A stretch of 64,000 nt of DNA, taken from positions 3,348,001 to 3,412,000 of the forward strand of contig NZ_AP022564.1 of assembly GCF_010727125.1 (NCBI RefSeq), given 5' to 3'. A model generated the notes under the pieces. That model was given only the letters and a program-made list of their open reading frames with translations, had not been told where the DNA came from and ran no database searches. The position numbers and the translations under genes are program-made. Source of the DNA: Mycolicibacter terrae. Lineage in GTDB: Bacteria; Actinomycetota; Actinomycetes; Mycobacteriales; Mycobacteriaceae. Shown piece after piece: positions 17,579 to 27,835 of the stretch. Numbering within the stretch: position 1 is the first letter of the stretch; each line of letters opens with the position of its first letter.

Positions 17579-19693
17579 ATGGCTCGTCACCGCAGCAAGG
17601 TCGTGGGCAGCAAGTTCGTGGGGGCCGTCGCCTTTCTGGCGTTGGTCGTGCCCTCGGCCCCGGCGGCGCATGCCGACTTCGACGACGCGATGGACGAGCT
17701 GTTCACGCCGTTCCTGACCGCCGCGGGCGCCGTCGACGGCGACGCGCTGTTCAGCTCGGCGGCGTGGGAGGCCTTCCTGGCCCCCGAGCACTGGGATACC
17801 GCATTCGCCGCGCTGGCCGAGCCGGGTCCGGCCGTGGATTTCGACTTCTACACCGCGCTGCACGACGCCGCCGAGAAGTGGATCGACAGCGAGCTGGGCG
17901 GGCAGGTCAACGGCGTCATCAACCAGCTCTTCGGGTCGACCGTGATCGGAAACGGCGCCGACGGCACCGAAGCCCATCCGGACGGCGACCCCGGCGGCTG
18001 GCTGTTCGGTGACGGCGGAGCGGGCTGGAACAGCACCACCGATGGTGTCACCGGGGGTCATGGCGGCGCCGCCGGGATCTTCGGCGACGGCGGCGATGGC
18101 GGCCACGGGGGTGCCGGGGCCGCCGGGGGTGACGGCGGCGCGGGCGGCTGGCTGATGGGCAACGGCGGCAACGGCGGCGATGCCGGAAACGGCGATACCG
18201 TCAGCGGTCTGCCCGCGCTCGGCGGCGCCGGCGGAAACCCTGGACTGTGGGCCGGGACCCATGGCGCGGCAGGACATTTCGGCACGCTCCCGGACGGGAT
18301 CACCGGAACGACGGCTCCCCCGGTCGAGGTGTCCAACGGCTGGCTCACCAACGGCGACGGCCAGGTGGTCATGCTGCACGGGCTCAACCAGGTCTACAAG
18401 ATCCCGCCCTACGAGCCGTCCGCCGACGGCTTCAGCGAGGACGACGCCGCGTTCCTGGCCGCCAACGGCTTCAACGCGGTGCGCCTGGGCATCATCTGGT
18501 CCGCGGTGGAACCGCAGCCCGGGGTCATCGACTACGACTACCTGGCGTCGATCCAGAACACCGTCCAGATCTTGGCCCAGCACAAGATCGTCGCGATCCT
18601 GGACATGCACCAGGACCTCTACAACGAGGAGTTCGGCGGCGAGGGCGCACCCGGCTGGGCGACCGATGGCGGTGGCCTGCCCAACCCCGACATGGGCTTC
18701 CCGGGCAACTACTTCCTCAACCCGGCGCAGAACCACGCCTGGGATGCGTTCTGGGGCAATGCGAAAGCATCCGACGACGTCGGCCTGCTGAACCATTACG
18801 CGCAGACCTGGCAGGCCGTCGCCAACTACTTCAAGGGCGACCCCAACGTGGCCGGCTACGAGATCATGAACGAACCGTGGGCGGGCACCAACTGGCTGGG
18901 CAGCCTGTTGGGCAACCCCTACTTCGAGGGCCAGCAACTGACCCCGTTCTACAACCAGATCGACGCGGCGATCCGCTCCGTCGACCCGAACAAGACGGTG
19001 TTCTTCGAGCCCACCACGCTCTTCGGCAGCCTGCCGGTGCCGACGCACCTGGGCACGGTGGAAGACGAGAACTCCGTGTTCTCCTTCCACAGCTACTGCA
19101 TCACCACGTCGCTGTTCCCCGATCTCAGCTTCGGCTGCGACCTGAACGCCGACGTCGTGTTCGCCAACGCGGCGGATTACGCGCAGGCGCATAACATCCC
19201 GGCGTTGCTGACCGAGTTCGGCGCCACCAACACCATCCCGACCATCACCGCCAGCATGCAGGCCGCCAACAAGTATCTGTGGGGCTGGACCGAGTGGGCC
19301 TACACCGGCAACGACATCACCAGCGCGTCACCGAACGGCCAAGCCCTGGTGCTGGACCCCAGCCAGCCGCCCACCGGTGACAACGTCAACTTCGACAAGC
19401 TGATCGCCCTGTCCGAGCCCTACCCGCAACTGATTTCGGGCACCCCGACAACGCTGTCGTTCGACAACGGTGTGTTCTCGTTCAGCTACTCCACCGATCA
19501 CGCCGACGGCTCCGGTGCCTTCGGCGCCGGTTCGCAGACCACCATCTCGGTGCCCACCGATCAGTACCCGAACGGCTATACCGTGAACGTGAGCGGTGGG
19601 CATGTGACGTCCGGGCCCAACGCGTCGGTGCTGATCATCAGCTCCGACGCCGGTGCCGCCACGGTGAACGTGACGGTGACGGCGACGACCTAG
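17579..19693 (+). CDS. Secreted PGRS-like protein fused to a GH5 endoglycoceramidase domain
   Basis: A 704-residue exported protein. Residues 1-32 are a Sec signal peptide ending AHA. Residues about 86-150 form a module shared with the large PGRS protein at 60791 (FDFYTALH, NGVINQLFG, NGADGT, PDGDPGGWLFGDGG). Residues about 155-235 are a short PGRS-type Gly-rich repeat. From about 251 there is a glycoside hydrolase family 5 domain of the endoglycosylceramidase type (MLHGLNQVYKIPPYEP, GFNAVRLGIIWSAVEP, LDMHQDLYNEEF) with acid/base Glu432 in MNEPW and nucleophile Glu546 in LLTEFGA. A C-terminal beta domain follows from about 610. It probably cleaves glycolipids outside the cell. No PE domain is present. 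A CCGTACGG palindrome lies at 17501-17508 upstream. Confidence 0.88.
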   Translation: MARHRSKVVGSKFVGAVAFLALVVPSAPAAHADFDDAMDELFTPFLTAAGAVDGDALFSSAAWEAFLAPEHWDTAFAALAEPGPAVDFDFYTALHDAAEKWIDSELGGQVNGVINQLFGSTVIGNGADGTEAHPDGDPGGWLFGDGGAGWNSTTDGVTGGHGGAAGIFGDGGDGGHGGAGAAGGDGGAGGWLMGNGGNGGDAGNGDTVSGLPALGGAGGNPGLWAGTHGAAGHFGTLPDGITGTTAPPVEVSNGWLTNGDGQVVMLHGLNQVYKIPPYEPSADGFSEDDAAFLAANGFNAVRLGIIWSAVEPQPGVIDYDYLASIQNTVQILAQHKIVAILDMHQDLYNEEFGGEGAPGWATDGGGLPNPDMGFPGNYFLNPAQNHAWDAFWGNAKASDDVGLLNHYAQTWQAVANYFKGDPNVAGYEIMNEPWAGTNWLGSLLGNPYFEGQQLTPFYNQIDAAIRSVDPNKTVFFEPTTLFGSLPVPTHLGTVEDENSVFSFHSYCITTSLFPDLSFGCDLNADVVFANAADYAQAHNIPALLTEFGATNTIPTITASMQAANKYLWGWTEWAYTGNDITSASPNGQALVLDPSQPPTGDNVNFDKLIALSEPYPQLISGTPTTLSFDNGVFSFSYSTDHADGSGAFGAGSQTTISVPTDQYPNGYTVNVSGGHVTSGPNASVLIISSDAGAATVNVTVTATT

Positions 19694-20646
19694 TCGTCCG
19701 GGGGCCGGGGCCGCGGCGCCAGCGGCAGCGGCGGGGCGCTGGCGCGCACGGTCTGGCGAATCTCTCCGAGGCCCTGCACCTGCAGGGTCACCACGTCACC
19801 GTCGCGTAGCCAGCCCGGAAATGATTGCGGCGCCTCGGGATCGAGATGCTCGATCAGCGTGCAGGTGGGGACGGTGCCGGATCCGAAGACGTCGCCGGGT
19901 GTCAGCGCCACCCCGCGCGAGGCATAGCTGATGATCTCGCCGAAGCTCCAGTCCATGGTGCCGGTCGAGCCGAGGCCCACGATCACGTCGTTGACGATCG
20001 CGGTGGCATGCAGGCTCAGCCTGCCGTCGCGGCGGTAGGGTTCGAGCTCGTCGGGGGTGACCAGATACGGCCCCAGGGTGACACCGCTGTCCTTGCCTTT
20101 GCCCTGGCCGATGGCCAGCCGGCCCTCGTGGGCCTGCAGGTCGCGCGCGGACCAGTCGTTGAAGATGGTGTAGCCGATGATGGCCCGCTCCGCGTCGGCC
20201 ACCGACAGGTCCGCCCCCGGCGTCCCGATGACGGCGGCGACCTCCAGTTCGAAGTCCTGACACGCGCTCCCCGGCGCTGCCGGCACATCATCGTAGGGAC
20301 CCAGAACCGTTGCCGGGCAGGCGAAATAGAAGGCCGGTATCTGGTACCACACCTCGTCGAGCACGCGGCTGCGACCGGTCGCCGCCAGGCAGTTGCGCAT
20401 GTGGTCCAAGAAGCACAGGCTGTCGCGGATCGACGGCGGGCGCGGGATCGGCGCCATCAGCGCGACCTGGTCGGCCCGCACCGTCGCCGGTTGGCCCAGC
20501 GCCCGTTCGCCGGCGTCGCGCAGCCCGTCCGGGCCGAGCCCGATCAGCTCCAGCAGCGTCGTTCCGGGCGGCAGCGCGTGGATCATCTCGCCGTCCAGTA
20601 CGCCCGTGCGCTCGCCGTTTTCGTCTCGATAGGTCACCCACCGCAC
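19690..20646 (-). CDS. Fumarylacetoacetate hydrolase (FAH)-family protein
   Basis: A 318-residue FAH-superfamily enzyme, acting on C-C bonds of beta-diketo or fumaryl-type acids in aromatic or amino-acid degradation. The metal site is visible in QDFELEVAAVIG and the downstream FNDWSARDLQ; GKGKDSGVTLGPYLVT and SFGEIISYASRGVALTPGDV are typical family blocks. It starts at GTG 20646, 3 bp after the ligD stop, so it is probably co-transcribed with ligD. From memory, M. tuberculosis Rv0939, next to ligD, also has an FAH-like domain but in a longer fusion. The stop overlaps that of the PGRS-glycosidase gene by 4 bp. Confidence 0.9.
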   Translation of the reverse strand: MRWVTYRDENGERTGVLDGEMIHALPPGTTLLELIGLGPDGLRDAGERALGQPATVRADQVALMAPIPRPPSIRDSLCFLDHMRNCLAATGRSRVLDEVWYQIPAFYFACPATVLGPYDDVPAAPGSACQDFELEVAAVIGTPGADLSVADAERAIIGYTIFNDWSARDLQAHEGRLAIGQGKGKDSGVTLGPYLVTPDELEPYRRDGRLSLHATAIVNDVIVGLGSTGTMDWSFGEIISYASRGVALTPGDVFGSGTVPTCTLIEHLDPEAPQSFPGWLRDGDVVTLQVQGLGEIRQTVRASAPPLPLAPRPRPPDD

Positions 20647-20649
20647 CGG

Positions 20650-22935
20650 TCAATCCTCACTCACCACGTCGTCGGGCGTCTTATCGGGCCGCAGTCCGCG
20701 CCAGCTCGGTTGGCGCAGCCGACCGTCGCCGGTGCGCTCGCTGTAGCGCACCTCCCCCACCAGGCTCGGTCGCACGAACGTGACCCCGGCGGCGTCGGCC
20801 CGGCCGAGCGGCGCGTCGAAGGGTGATTCGTCGGCGCGCAGCGGCGCCAGCTTCTTCTTCAGCGCCGCCAGTTGGCCCTCGGTGAAGCCGGTGCCCACCC
20901 GACCGACGTAGGTGAGCTTGCCTCCCGCCGGAATGCCCATCAGCAGCGACCCGATCCCCCCGCCCCGGGCGCCCTCACCGGCCCGCCAGCCGCCGATCAC
21001 CACCTCCTGGGTCCGCCAGTGCTTCTCCTTGACCCAGGCCGTCGACCGGCGCCCCGGGTGATAGGGCGAGTCCCATTTCTTGGCCACCACGCCCTCCCAA
21101 CCCAGCCGGCGGGACTGTTCGAGCGCCTGGGAGCCGTCGGCGGTCAACAGGTCCTTGACCACCAAATCAGTCCCCTGCGCGAGTGTTTCCAGCAGGCGGC
21201 GACGGTCCCGGTAGGCCGCGCGCAGCAGCGGACGGCCATCTAGGTAGAGCAGGTCGAAGGCCCAGAACTCCACCCGAGTCGAGCGGGCGCTGTTCTGCAT
21301 CGCGGCGAAGCTGGGAACGCTGGCGCTGTCGAGCGCGACGACTTCTCCGTCCAGCACGAGGTGGTGTTCGGCGAGGTCGGCGGCCAGCGACCGCAGCTGC
21401 GGGTACTCGCCGGTGACGTCGCGGCCGCTGCGGGAACGCAACCGCACCCGGCCCCGGTCGGCATCGACCAGCAGCCGGTAGCCGTCCCATTTGCCCTCGA
21501 AGGCCCAGGTGTCCGGGTCGAGGCGAGTCACCGAGCCGTGGGTGGCCAGCATCGGTGCCAGGTCGGCGAGGGCGAACGTCTTCTGATCTTTCATCCGGTG
21601 GGCCAGCCACTGGTCGCCGCCGGTCCGGATCAGCGCGTAGCGGCCCGAGATCCGACTGCCCCGCAACACGACGATCACCTCGCCCTTTTCGGCGGAGTCC
21701 TCGAACTTCTCGGTCACATAGCTGCCCGAATCCCAGATGCGCACCGTTCCTGCGCCGTATTCGCCCTTGGGGATGGTGCCCTCGAAACTCCCGTATTCCA
21801 GCGGGTGGTCTTCGGTGCGCACCGCGAGATGGTTGACCGACGGGGCGTCGGGCAGATTCTTGGGCACCGCCCAGCTCACCAGCACGCCGTCGCGCTCCAG
21901 CCGGAAGTCGTAGTGCAGCCGGCGGGCGTGGTGCTCCTGGATAACGAAGTAGCTATTGCCGCCCCCCGGCGCCGGGGCTGCGGCCGGCACCGGTTCGGGG
22001 GTCTTGGCCGCGTCGCGTTTGGCCCGGTAGTGGCTGAGTCGGTCCGGTTTGCTCAGCGGCGGGTCCAGCCCGGCCAACAGGTCGCCGTCGCGGGCGACAC
22101 GAGCCAGCACCTCGTCGTAGCGCAACTGCCGCAGCTTCGGATCGTCCAGTTCGGCCCAGGTGCGCGGCGCGGCCACCGTCGGATGCTCGCGGCCCCGCAG
22201 TGAATACGGCGCGATGGTGGTCTTGGCCGCGTTGTTCTGGCTCCAGTCCAAGAACACCTTGCCGGCCCGCAGCTTCTTGGCCATGGTGGCGGTCACCAGC
22301 TTCGGCATGGCGCTTTCGAGTTGTTGCGCAACGCGTTTGGCCACCGCGACGGCGCCGTCGCTGGCCACCGGGCGATCCAGCGGGGCGTAGAGGTGCACGC
22401 CCTTGCTGCCGCTGGTGAGCGGAAACACCTCCAGGTCCAGTTCGGCCATCAGATCGCGGATCGCGCGTGCCACTTCGGCGAGTTGGCTCATCGTCACGCC
22501 CTCACCGGGGTCCAGGTCGAACACCAGCCGGGTGGACCGGCCGGGTTTGATCACCTCGCCGCCGCGAGTCCATTCCGCCTCGAAGCGCCACTGCGGGACG
22601 TGCACTTCCAAGGCGGCCTGCTGGGCGATCCAGGCCAGGCCGTCGGGGTCGTCGATGATCGGATAGGTGGTGGTCCCGGAGCGGTGCTGCACCGCGGCGC
22701 GGCGCAGCCAGGACGGTGCCGAGGACGCGAGTTGCTTTTCGAAGAAGGAGTCCTGCTCGACACCGTTGGGCCAGCGTTTGCGGGTGGCCGGGCGCCCGGC
22801 GATGTGCGGCAGCATCACCTCGGCGATGCGGGTGTAGTAGTCGAAGACGTCGGCTTTGGTGGTGCCGGTGGCGGGGTAGAGCACTTTGTCGGCGTTGGTC
22901 AGTTTCACCCGCGTCTTGAACGGCTCGGCGGACAT
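20650..22935 (-). CDS. ligD: Multifunctional ATP-dependent DNA ligase LigD (Pol-PE-Lig)
   Basis: The end-processing ligase of bacterial non-homologous end joining, 761 residues in the mycobacterial order. The polymerase domain (about 1-300) has catalytic Asp140 and Asp142 in VFDLDP and a third Asp at 230 in KVFLDWSQ. The phosphoesterase domain (about 328-450) has the QEHHARRLHYDFRLERDG ligands. The ATP-dependent ligase domain (about 460-761) has the nucleophile Lys482 in FEGKWDGYR. All three active sites look intact. It is divergent from ku across a 62-bp intergenic region, so both NHEJ genes probably share a control region. Confidence 0.97.
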   Translation of the reverse strand: MSAEPFKTRVKLTNADKVLYPATGTTKADVFDYYTRIAEVMLPHIAGRPATRKRWPNGVEQDSFFEKQLASSAPSWLRRAAVQHRSGTTTYPIIDDPDGLAWIAQQAALEVHVPQWRFEAEWTRGGEVIKPGRSTRLVFDLDPGEGVTMSQLAEVARAIRDLMAELDLEVFPLTSGSKGVHLYAPLDRPVASDGAVAVAKRVAQQLESAMPKLVTATMAKKLRAGKVFLDWSQNNAAKTTIAPYSLRGREHPTVAAPRTWAELDDPKLRQLRYDEVLARVARDGDLLAGLDPPLSKPDRLSHYRAKRDAAKTPEPVPAAAPAPGGGNSYFVIQEHHARRLHYDFRLERDGVLVSWAVPKNLPDAPSVNHLAVRTEDHPLEYGSFEGTIPKGEYGAGTVRIWDSGSYVTEKFEDSAEKGEVIVVLRGSRISGRYALIRTGGDQWLAHRMKDQKTFALADLAPMLATHGSVTRLDPDTWAFEGKWDGYRLLVDADRGRVRLRSRSGRDVTGEYPQLRSLAADLAEHHLVLDGEVVALDSASVPSFAAMQNSARSTRVEFWAFDLLYLDGRPLLRAAYRDRRRLLETLAQGTDLVVKDLLTADGSQALEQSRRLGWEGVVAKKWDSPYHPGRRSTAWVKEKHWRTQEVVIGGWRAGEGARGGGIGSLLMGIPAGGKLTYVGRVGTGFTEGQLAALKKKLAPLRADESPFDAPLGRADAAGVTFVRPSLVGEVRYSERTGDGRLRQPSWRGLRPDKTPDDVVSED

Positions 22936-22997
22936 GCAGCCAACTTACGTCGCGCCAAAGCAGGTTATCGGCACATCCGGGTGGGCATACTGGCCTC

Positions 22998-23888
22998 ATG
23001 CGTTCCATCTGGAAGGGTTCGATCGCATTCGGTCTGGTCAACGTCCCGGTGAAGGTCTACAGCGCCACCGAGGACCACGACATCAAGTTCCGTCAGGTGC
23101 ATGCCAAGGACAACGGCCGGATCCGCTACCGGCGGGTGTGCGAAGAATGCGGCGAAGTCGTCGACTACGCCGACATCGCGCGCGCGTATGAGTCCGACGA
23201 CGGCCGGATGGTGGTGATCACCGACGACGACCTCGCGAATCTTCCCGAGGAACGCGACCATGAGATCGCGGTGCTCGAGTTCGTCCCGGCAAGTGATCTG
23301 GACCCGATGCTCTATGACCGCAGCTACTTTCTGGAGCCGGGAACGAAATCGATCAAATCCTATGTGCTGCTGGCCAAGACACTGGCCGAGACCGACCGGG
23401 TGGCGATCGTGCATTTCACCCTGCGCAACAAGACGCGGCTGGCGGCCTTGCGGGTCAAGGACTTCTCCAAACGTGACGTGATGATGGTGCACACCCTGTT
23501 GTGGCCGGACGAGATCCGCGATCCGGACTTCCCGGCGCTGGACACCAAGGTCGAGATCAAGCCAGCCGAGCTGAAGATGGCCGGGCAGGTGGTGGAGTCG
23601 ATGGCCGACGACTTCGACCCGGACCGCTACCACGACACCTACCAGGAACAACTGCACGAGTTGATCGAGGCCAAACTCGAAGGCGACGAGGCGTTCACCC
23701 CCGAGGAGCGGCCCGCCGAACTGGACGCCACCGAGGACGTCTCCGACCTGTTGGCCAAGCTGGAAGCCAGCGTGCAGAAGCGCTCGGCCGCCAAGAAGGA
23801 GCCGGCGAAAAAGGCGCAGGCTAAGAAGGCTCCGGCGAAGAAGGCTCCGGCCAAGAAGGCTCCGGCGAAGAAGGCCGCGGCGAAGTAG
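22998..23888 (+). CDS. ku: Ku DNA-end-binding protein
   Basis: Homodimeric Ku ring protein that loads on double-strand breaks and recruits LigD. At 296 residues, it opens with [23 protein letters not shown], quoted here as its start [18 protein letters not shown], has a [10 protein letters not shown] segment, and ends in a lysine/alanine/proline-rich tail of repeated KKAPA units (from about residue 270). Such basic tails are known in mycobacterial Ku to bind DNA and affect end joining. The last 68 bp overlap the convergent mmpL gene on the other strand. Confidence 0.96.
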   Translation: MRSIWKGSIAFGLVNVPVKVYSATEDHDIKFRQVHAKDNGRIRYRRVCEECGEVVDYADIARAYESDDGRMVVITDDDLANLPEERDHEIAVLEFVPASDLDPMLYDRSYFLEPGTKSIKSYVLLAKTLAETDRVAIVHFTLRNKTRLAALRVKDFSKRDVMMVHTLLWPDEIRDPDFPALDTKVEIKPAELKMAGQVVESMADDFDPDRYHDTYQEQLHELIEAKLEGDEAFTPEERPAELDATEDVSDLLAKLEASVQKRSAAKKEPAKKAQAKKAPAKKAPAKKAPAKKAAAK

Positions 23889-26703
23889 CGCTTGCAGCCG
23901 CCACCGCGGGTCGCTGCCGCACCTGCTGCGGCCACCAGAACCAGCGCCCGAGCAACGCGGCGATGCTCGGCGTCATGAACGACCGCACGATCAGCGTGTC
24001 GAACAGCAGGCCCAGCGCGATGGTGGTGCCGATCTGGCCAAGAATCCTCAAGTCGCTGAAGATGAACGACGCCATGGTGGCGGCGAACACCAGTCCGGCG
24101 GCGGTCACCACCGACCCGGTCCCGCCCATCGCCCGGATGATGCCGGTGTTCAGGCCGGCGCCGATCTCCTCCTTGAACCGCGAGATCAGCAGCAGGTTGT
24201 AGTCCGAGCCCACCGCCAGCAGCAGGATGACGGCCAGGGCCAGCACGATCCAGTACAGGTGAATGCCGAACAGGTACTGCCACACCAGCACCGACAGCCC
24301 GAATGAGGCGCCCAGCGAGAGGGCGACGGTGCCCACGATCACGATCGCGGCGACCAGGCTGCGGGTGATGACCATCATGATCAGCAGGATCAGGCTCAGC
24401 GCGGCGATCCCGGCGATCAGCAGGTCGTAGCGGGCGGCGTCGGCGATGTCCTTGTAGGTCGAGGCGGTGCCGGCCAGGTAAATGTGCGAACCCTCCAGCG
24501 GGGTGCCCTTGACGGCCTCCTTCGCGGTGTCACGGATCCGGTCGATGTGCGAGATGCCTTCCGGGGTGGCGGGGTCGCCCTCGTGGGTGATGATCATCTG
24601 CGCGGCTTTGCCGTCCGGCGACAGGAACAGCTTCATGCCGCGTTTGAACTCGGGATTGTCGAATGCTTCGGGCGGCAGATAGAAGGAGTCGTCGTTCTTG
24701 GCTTCGTCGAAGGCCTGGCCCATGGCCGCCGGGTTGTCGTTGGCGGCCGCGGACTGGTCGCTGATCCCGGAATTGGTGGCGTAGTTGTTCAGCGCCAGAT
24801 CACGATTGACCTGTTGACTTTCGATCTGGGAGGGGATCAGCCCCACCAACTGCGGTTGCAGCGCGTCCAGCCGGTCCAGGGTCGCGGTGAGCTGTTCGAA
24901 CTTCTCGCTGAGTTGATCGACGCCGTCCTGCAAGTCGAACACCGAACGCAGCGCCCAGCACGCGGGAATGTCGAAACAGTGCGGCTCCCAGTAGAAATAA
25001 CTCCGGATGGGCCGGAAGAAGTCGTCGAAGTTCGCGATCTTGTCGCGCAGGTCATTCATCAGATCGATGGTGTCGTGAAAGCTCTGGGTTTCGGCGTGAG
25101 TGGCATCGGCGAGCTGCTGCTGCAGCGCGTACTGCTGCTCCAGGGTGTGGATCGACTTCTCCGCTTCGGCCGCCTGCTTGAGCAGGTCGGCCGCCCGGTC
25201 CATCTGATACTTGAGGTTCTGGGTCTGGGCGACGCTGCCCTGGCCGACCGCGAACGGTATCGAGGTGTGTTTCAGCGGGGTGCCCAGCGGCCGCGTGATC
25301 GCTTGCACCTTGGCGATGCCCGGTGTGTGGAACACCGCCCTGGCGATCCGTTCCAGTACCAGGAAGGAGGCCGGATTGCGCAGATCGTGGTCTGACTCGA
25401 TCATCAGCAGTTCCGGGTTCAGCCGGGCCTGGGAGAAGTGACGCTCGGCGGCTGCGTAGCCGATGTTGGCCGGGGCGCGCGCGGGCATGTACTCACGGGC
25501 GTCATAGCTCGTCTTGTAGCCCGGCAGGGCGAGCAGACCGATCAGGGCGACCCCGCACGCCACCACCAGAATGGGTCCGGGCCAGCGGACGATGGCGGTG
25601 CCGATCCGGCGCCAGCCGCGGGTACGCATCGCCCGGGTGGGTTCGAAACGGCCGAAGCGGCTGCCCAGTGTGAGCACCGCCGACGTGAGGGTCAGCGCGG
25701 CGACCAGTGCCACCAAGATGCCGATGGCCGCCGGCAGCCCCAGGGTGCGGAAGTACGGCAGCCTGGTGAAGCTCAGGCAGAACACGGCCCCGGCGATCGT
25801 CAGACCCGAGCCCAGCACGACGTGCGCGGTACCCCGGTACATGGTGTAGAACGCGGTCTCCGGATCCTCGCCGGCCGCGCGCGCCTCCTGGTAGCGGCTG
25901 ATGATGAAGATCGCGTAATCCGTCCCTGCCGCGATTGCCAGTAGAGTGAGCAGATTCGTTGAGTACGTGGATAATCCGATGATCTCGCGGTAGCCCAGGA
26001 ACGCGACGAAGCCACGTGCCGCGGCCATTTCGATGGCGACGGTGAGCAGCGCCAGCAGGGTGGTGGCCACTGAGCGGTAGACGGCGAACAGCATGACCGC
26101 GATGACCAGGAAGGTGATCGCGGTGACCTTATTGGTACCCTCGCTGCCGACCGCGAACTGGTCGGCGACCAGCGGTGCCGCACCGGTGACGTAGGCATGG
26201 ACGCCGGGTGGCGCCGGCGTGCGCTCGACGAGGTCACGAACGGCGGCGACGGACTCGTTGGCCAATGTCTCGCCTTGGCTGCCGGACAGAAACACTTGCG
26301 CCAGGGCCGCTTTGCCGTCGTTGCTCTGGGATCCGGCGGCGGTCAGCGGATCGCCCCAGAAGTTCTGGATGTGCTGGACGTGTTCGGTGTCGCGCTCCAG
26401 CTCGGCGACCAGGGTGTCGTAGAAGCGGTGCGCCTCGTCGCCGAGCGGCTGGTCGCCTTCGATGACGATCATCGCCGCACTGTCGGTGTCGTACTGCTGG
26501 AACACTTTTCCGATTCGCTTGGCCGCTTGATACGACGGCGCGTCCGGGGAGCTCATCCCCACGTTATGGGCCTCGGCGACCACCTCCAGCTGCGGAACCA
26601 GACTGTTCGTCACCGCGGCCAGCGCCACCCAGAACAGCACGATCGGAAGTGCCAGACGGCGAATGATGCGCGGCCAGAAGGGCTGTCGGCCGTCCTCGCT
26701 CAT
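23821..26703 (-). CDS. MmpL-family RND lipid transporter
   Basis: A 960-residue inner-membrane exporter of the mycobacterial MmpL family, related to MmpL4/5 by length and an MmpS partner. Two halves each have a periplasmic domain and a transmembrane bundle. Visible segments are [22 protein letters not shown] and [23 protein letters not shown] (quoted in part as [14 protein letters not shown] and [14 protein letters not shown]), whose GTDY and GSDY carry the proton-relay Asp-Tyr pairs. A long coiled second extracytoplasmic region spans about 500-640. The C-terminal tail is Ser/Pro/Glu low complexity because it is read antisense to the ku lysine tail. It overlaps mmpS (ATGA) and probably exports a lipid or siderophore; the substrate is unknown. 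Confidence 0.94.
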   Translation of the reverse strand: MSEDGRQPFWPRIIRRLALPIVLFWVALAAVTNSLVPQLEVVAEAHNVGMSSPDAPSYQAAKRIGKVFQQYDTDSAAMIVIEGDQPLGDEAHRFYDTLVAELERDTEHVQHIQNFWGDPLTAAGSQSNDGKAALAQVFLSGSQGETLANESVAAVRDLVERTPAPPGVHAYVTGAAPLVADQFAVGSEGTNKVTAITFLVIAVMLFAVYRSVATTLLALLTVAIEMAAARGFVAFLGYREIIGLSTYSTNLLTLLAIAAGTDYAIFIISRYQEARAAGEDPETAFYTMYRGTAHVVLGSGLTIAGAVFCLSFTRLPYFRTLGLPAAIGILVALVAALTLTSAVLTLGSRFGRFEPTRAMRTRGWRRIGTAIVRWPGPILVVACGVALIGLLALPGYKTSYDAREYMPARAPANIGYAAAERHFSQARLNPELLMIESDHDLRNPASFLVLERIARAVFHTPGIAKVQAITRPLGTPLKHTSIPFAVGQGSVAQTQNLKYQMDRAADLLKQAAEAEKSIHTLEQQYALQQQLADATHAETQSFHDTIDLMNDLRDKIANFDDFFRPIRSYFYWEPHCFDIPACWALRSVFDLQDGVDQLSEKFEQLTATLDRLDALQPQLVGLIPSQIESQQVNRDLALNNYATNSGISDQSAAANDNPAAMGQAFDEAKNDDSFYLPPEAFDNPEFKRGMKLFLSPDGKAAQMIITHEGDPATPEGISHIDRIRDTAKEAVKGTPLEGSHIYLAGTASTYKDIADAARYDLLIAGIAALSLILLIMMVITRSLVAAIVIVGTVALSLGASFGLSVLVWQYLFGIHLYWIVLALAVILLLAVGSDYNLLLISRFKEEIGAGLNTGIIRAMGGTGSVVTAAGLVFAATMASFIFSDLRILGQIGTTIALGLLFDTLIVRSFMTPSIAALLGRWFWWPQQVRQRPAVAAASATSPRPSSPEPSWPEPSSPEPS

Positions 26704-27146
26704 CCGGACTTGTCCAAGCAGAAGGTGTAGGCGCTCACGGTGTCGACGATCCTTTCGTCTTTGAGCTCGCCGTCGATGAAGATGCGGCAGCCCAGCAGGT
26801 TTCCGTCGCCCTGTGCGCGCAGGTCGGCGATGACGGCCGGTTCGGTCGTGGTCTCCTGATACCGCCAGGGCAGCGGAGCGTCGATGACCTGTTGTGGGGC
26901 GGCGTTGACATCGAGGTAGTTGATGGTGGCGACCGCACCCGGCGCACCGAAGACCTCATAGACGACGTCCTTGGGGTTGAACGGGACGATCTCCTCGCCG
27001 CCGTCGCTGGAGGTCGCGGTGCTGTCGCGCGAGCCGAAGATGCCGTGCAATCGGTAGACGCAGAACGCCGCGACGGTGACCACCGCCACCGCGACGATGA
27101 CCATCCACCCCCGCCGGACCAGGCCGGAAAGCGACGGACTGCGCAC
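26700..27146 (-). CDS. MmpS-family accessory protein
   Basis: A 148-residue single-pass membrane protein partnering the adjacent MmpL. One N-terminal helix ([19 protein letters not shown]) is followed by an exported beta domain with [20 protein letters not shown], the conserved MmpS signature region, and a C-terminal Cys pair (LLGCRIF, TFCLDKS). The GTG start at 27146 lies 6 nt after a TACGCT -10, compatible with leaderless transcription. The promoter spacer contains a palindrome that is the obvious operator for the TetR encoded just upstream. Stop and mmpL start overlap. Confidence 0.9.
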   Translation of the reverse strand: MRSPSLSGLVRRGWMVIVAVAVVTVAAFCVYRLHGIFGSRDSTATSSDGGEEIVPFNPKDVVYEVFGAPGAVATINYLDVNAAPQQVIDAPLPWRYQETTTEPAVIADLRAQGDGNLLGCRIFIDGELKDERIVDTVSAYTFCLDKSG

Positions 27147-27152
27147 CGGCCA

Positions 27153-27181
27153 AGCGTACGGTACGGAACCGTACAGCTCAA
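27153..27181 (-). promoter_or_regulatory. mmpS promoter with palindromic operator in the spacer
   Basis: Reading on the minus strand, TTGAGC (27176-27181) and TACGCT (27153-27158) are separated by 17 bp. The spacer holds GTACGG-AA-CCGTAC (27161-27174, plus-strand reading), a perfect 6+6 inverted repeat, with an extra overlapping TACGG half site on one side. Binding there would block RNA polymerase. The TetR gene ends 35 bp upstream. Confidence 0.65.
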
Positions 27182-27215
27182 TAGCCCGGCGGTGCTTATT
27201 TCGTGATGGCGCGCC

Positions 27216-27821
27216 TCAGCGCGCGCCGCGAGTCAGGCCCGGAATGACCACTTCGTCGACGAGATTCGCCACCGTGCGCGCCGTGGTCGCCCGGCCCGAC
27301 ACCAGAGACCGGAAGATGAGGTATCCGGGCAACACGTCCCAGAGGTCGTCGTTGACGGCGGCGGCATCGATCTCCCCGCGGTCGACGGCCTGCCCCAGGA
27401 TGTGGAGCATCAGCGCCTTGCGTTGATCGATGAACTGATGCTGCATCACCTCGTTCAGCGCGGGGTTCCGCGACACCTCCACCAGCACCGCCCGCAACGT
27501 GCCGGCGTGCCGCGTGGTCTGCTCGCAGACCAGCTCCCCCAGCCGCAACAGATCACCGCGCAACGAGCCGGTGTCGGGCGGGACGGCGATCTGGCGGATA
27601 CCCTCGGTGAACGCGGCCAATACCAATTCGGCCTTGGAGGGCCAACGCCGGTACACGGTGGCCTTACTGGCCCGTGCGGTCGCTGCGACCGCGTCCACCG
27701 TCAACCGGTCGTAGCCGTTCTCCTGCAACAGCTGCAGCGTGACTTCCAGCAGCTCGACTTCGCGCGGCGACCAGATGGAGGTGCCGGCAAGGTCGACGTT
27801 CTGACTCACGGCATCAACCAT
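27216..27821 (-). CDS. TetR-family transcriptional regulator
   Basis: A 201-residue TetR protein. The N-terminal helix-turn-helix reads YDRLTVDAVAATARASKATVYRRW (here its core VAATARASKATVYRRWPSK), and the rest is the helical ligand-binding domain. It lies directly upstream of mmpS-mmpL on the same strand, with a palindromic operator in the mmpS promoter, so it is most likely the local repressor of the exporter genes. Its own promoter region contains one of the 29-bp direct repeats that flank the 13E12-family gene, a possible second binding site. The ligand is unknown. Confidence 0.88.
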   Translation of the reverse strand: MVDAVSQNVDLAGTSIWSPREVELLEVTLQLLQENGYDRLTVDAVAATARASKATVYRRWPSKAELVLAAFTEGIRQIAVPPDTGSLRGDLLRLGELVCEQTTRHAGTLRAVLVEVSRNPALNEVMQHQFIDQRKALMLHILGQAVDRGEIDAAAVNDDLWDVLPGYLIFRSLVSGRATTARTVANLVDEVVIPGLTRGAR

Positions 27822-27835
27822 AGAGTGCCGCCGAT

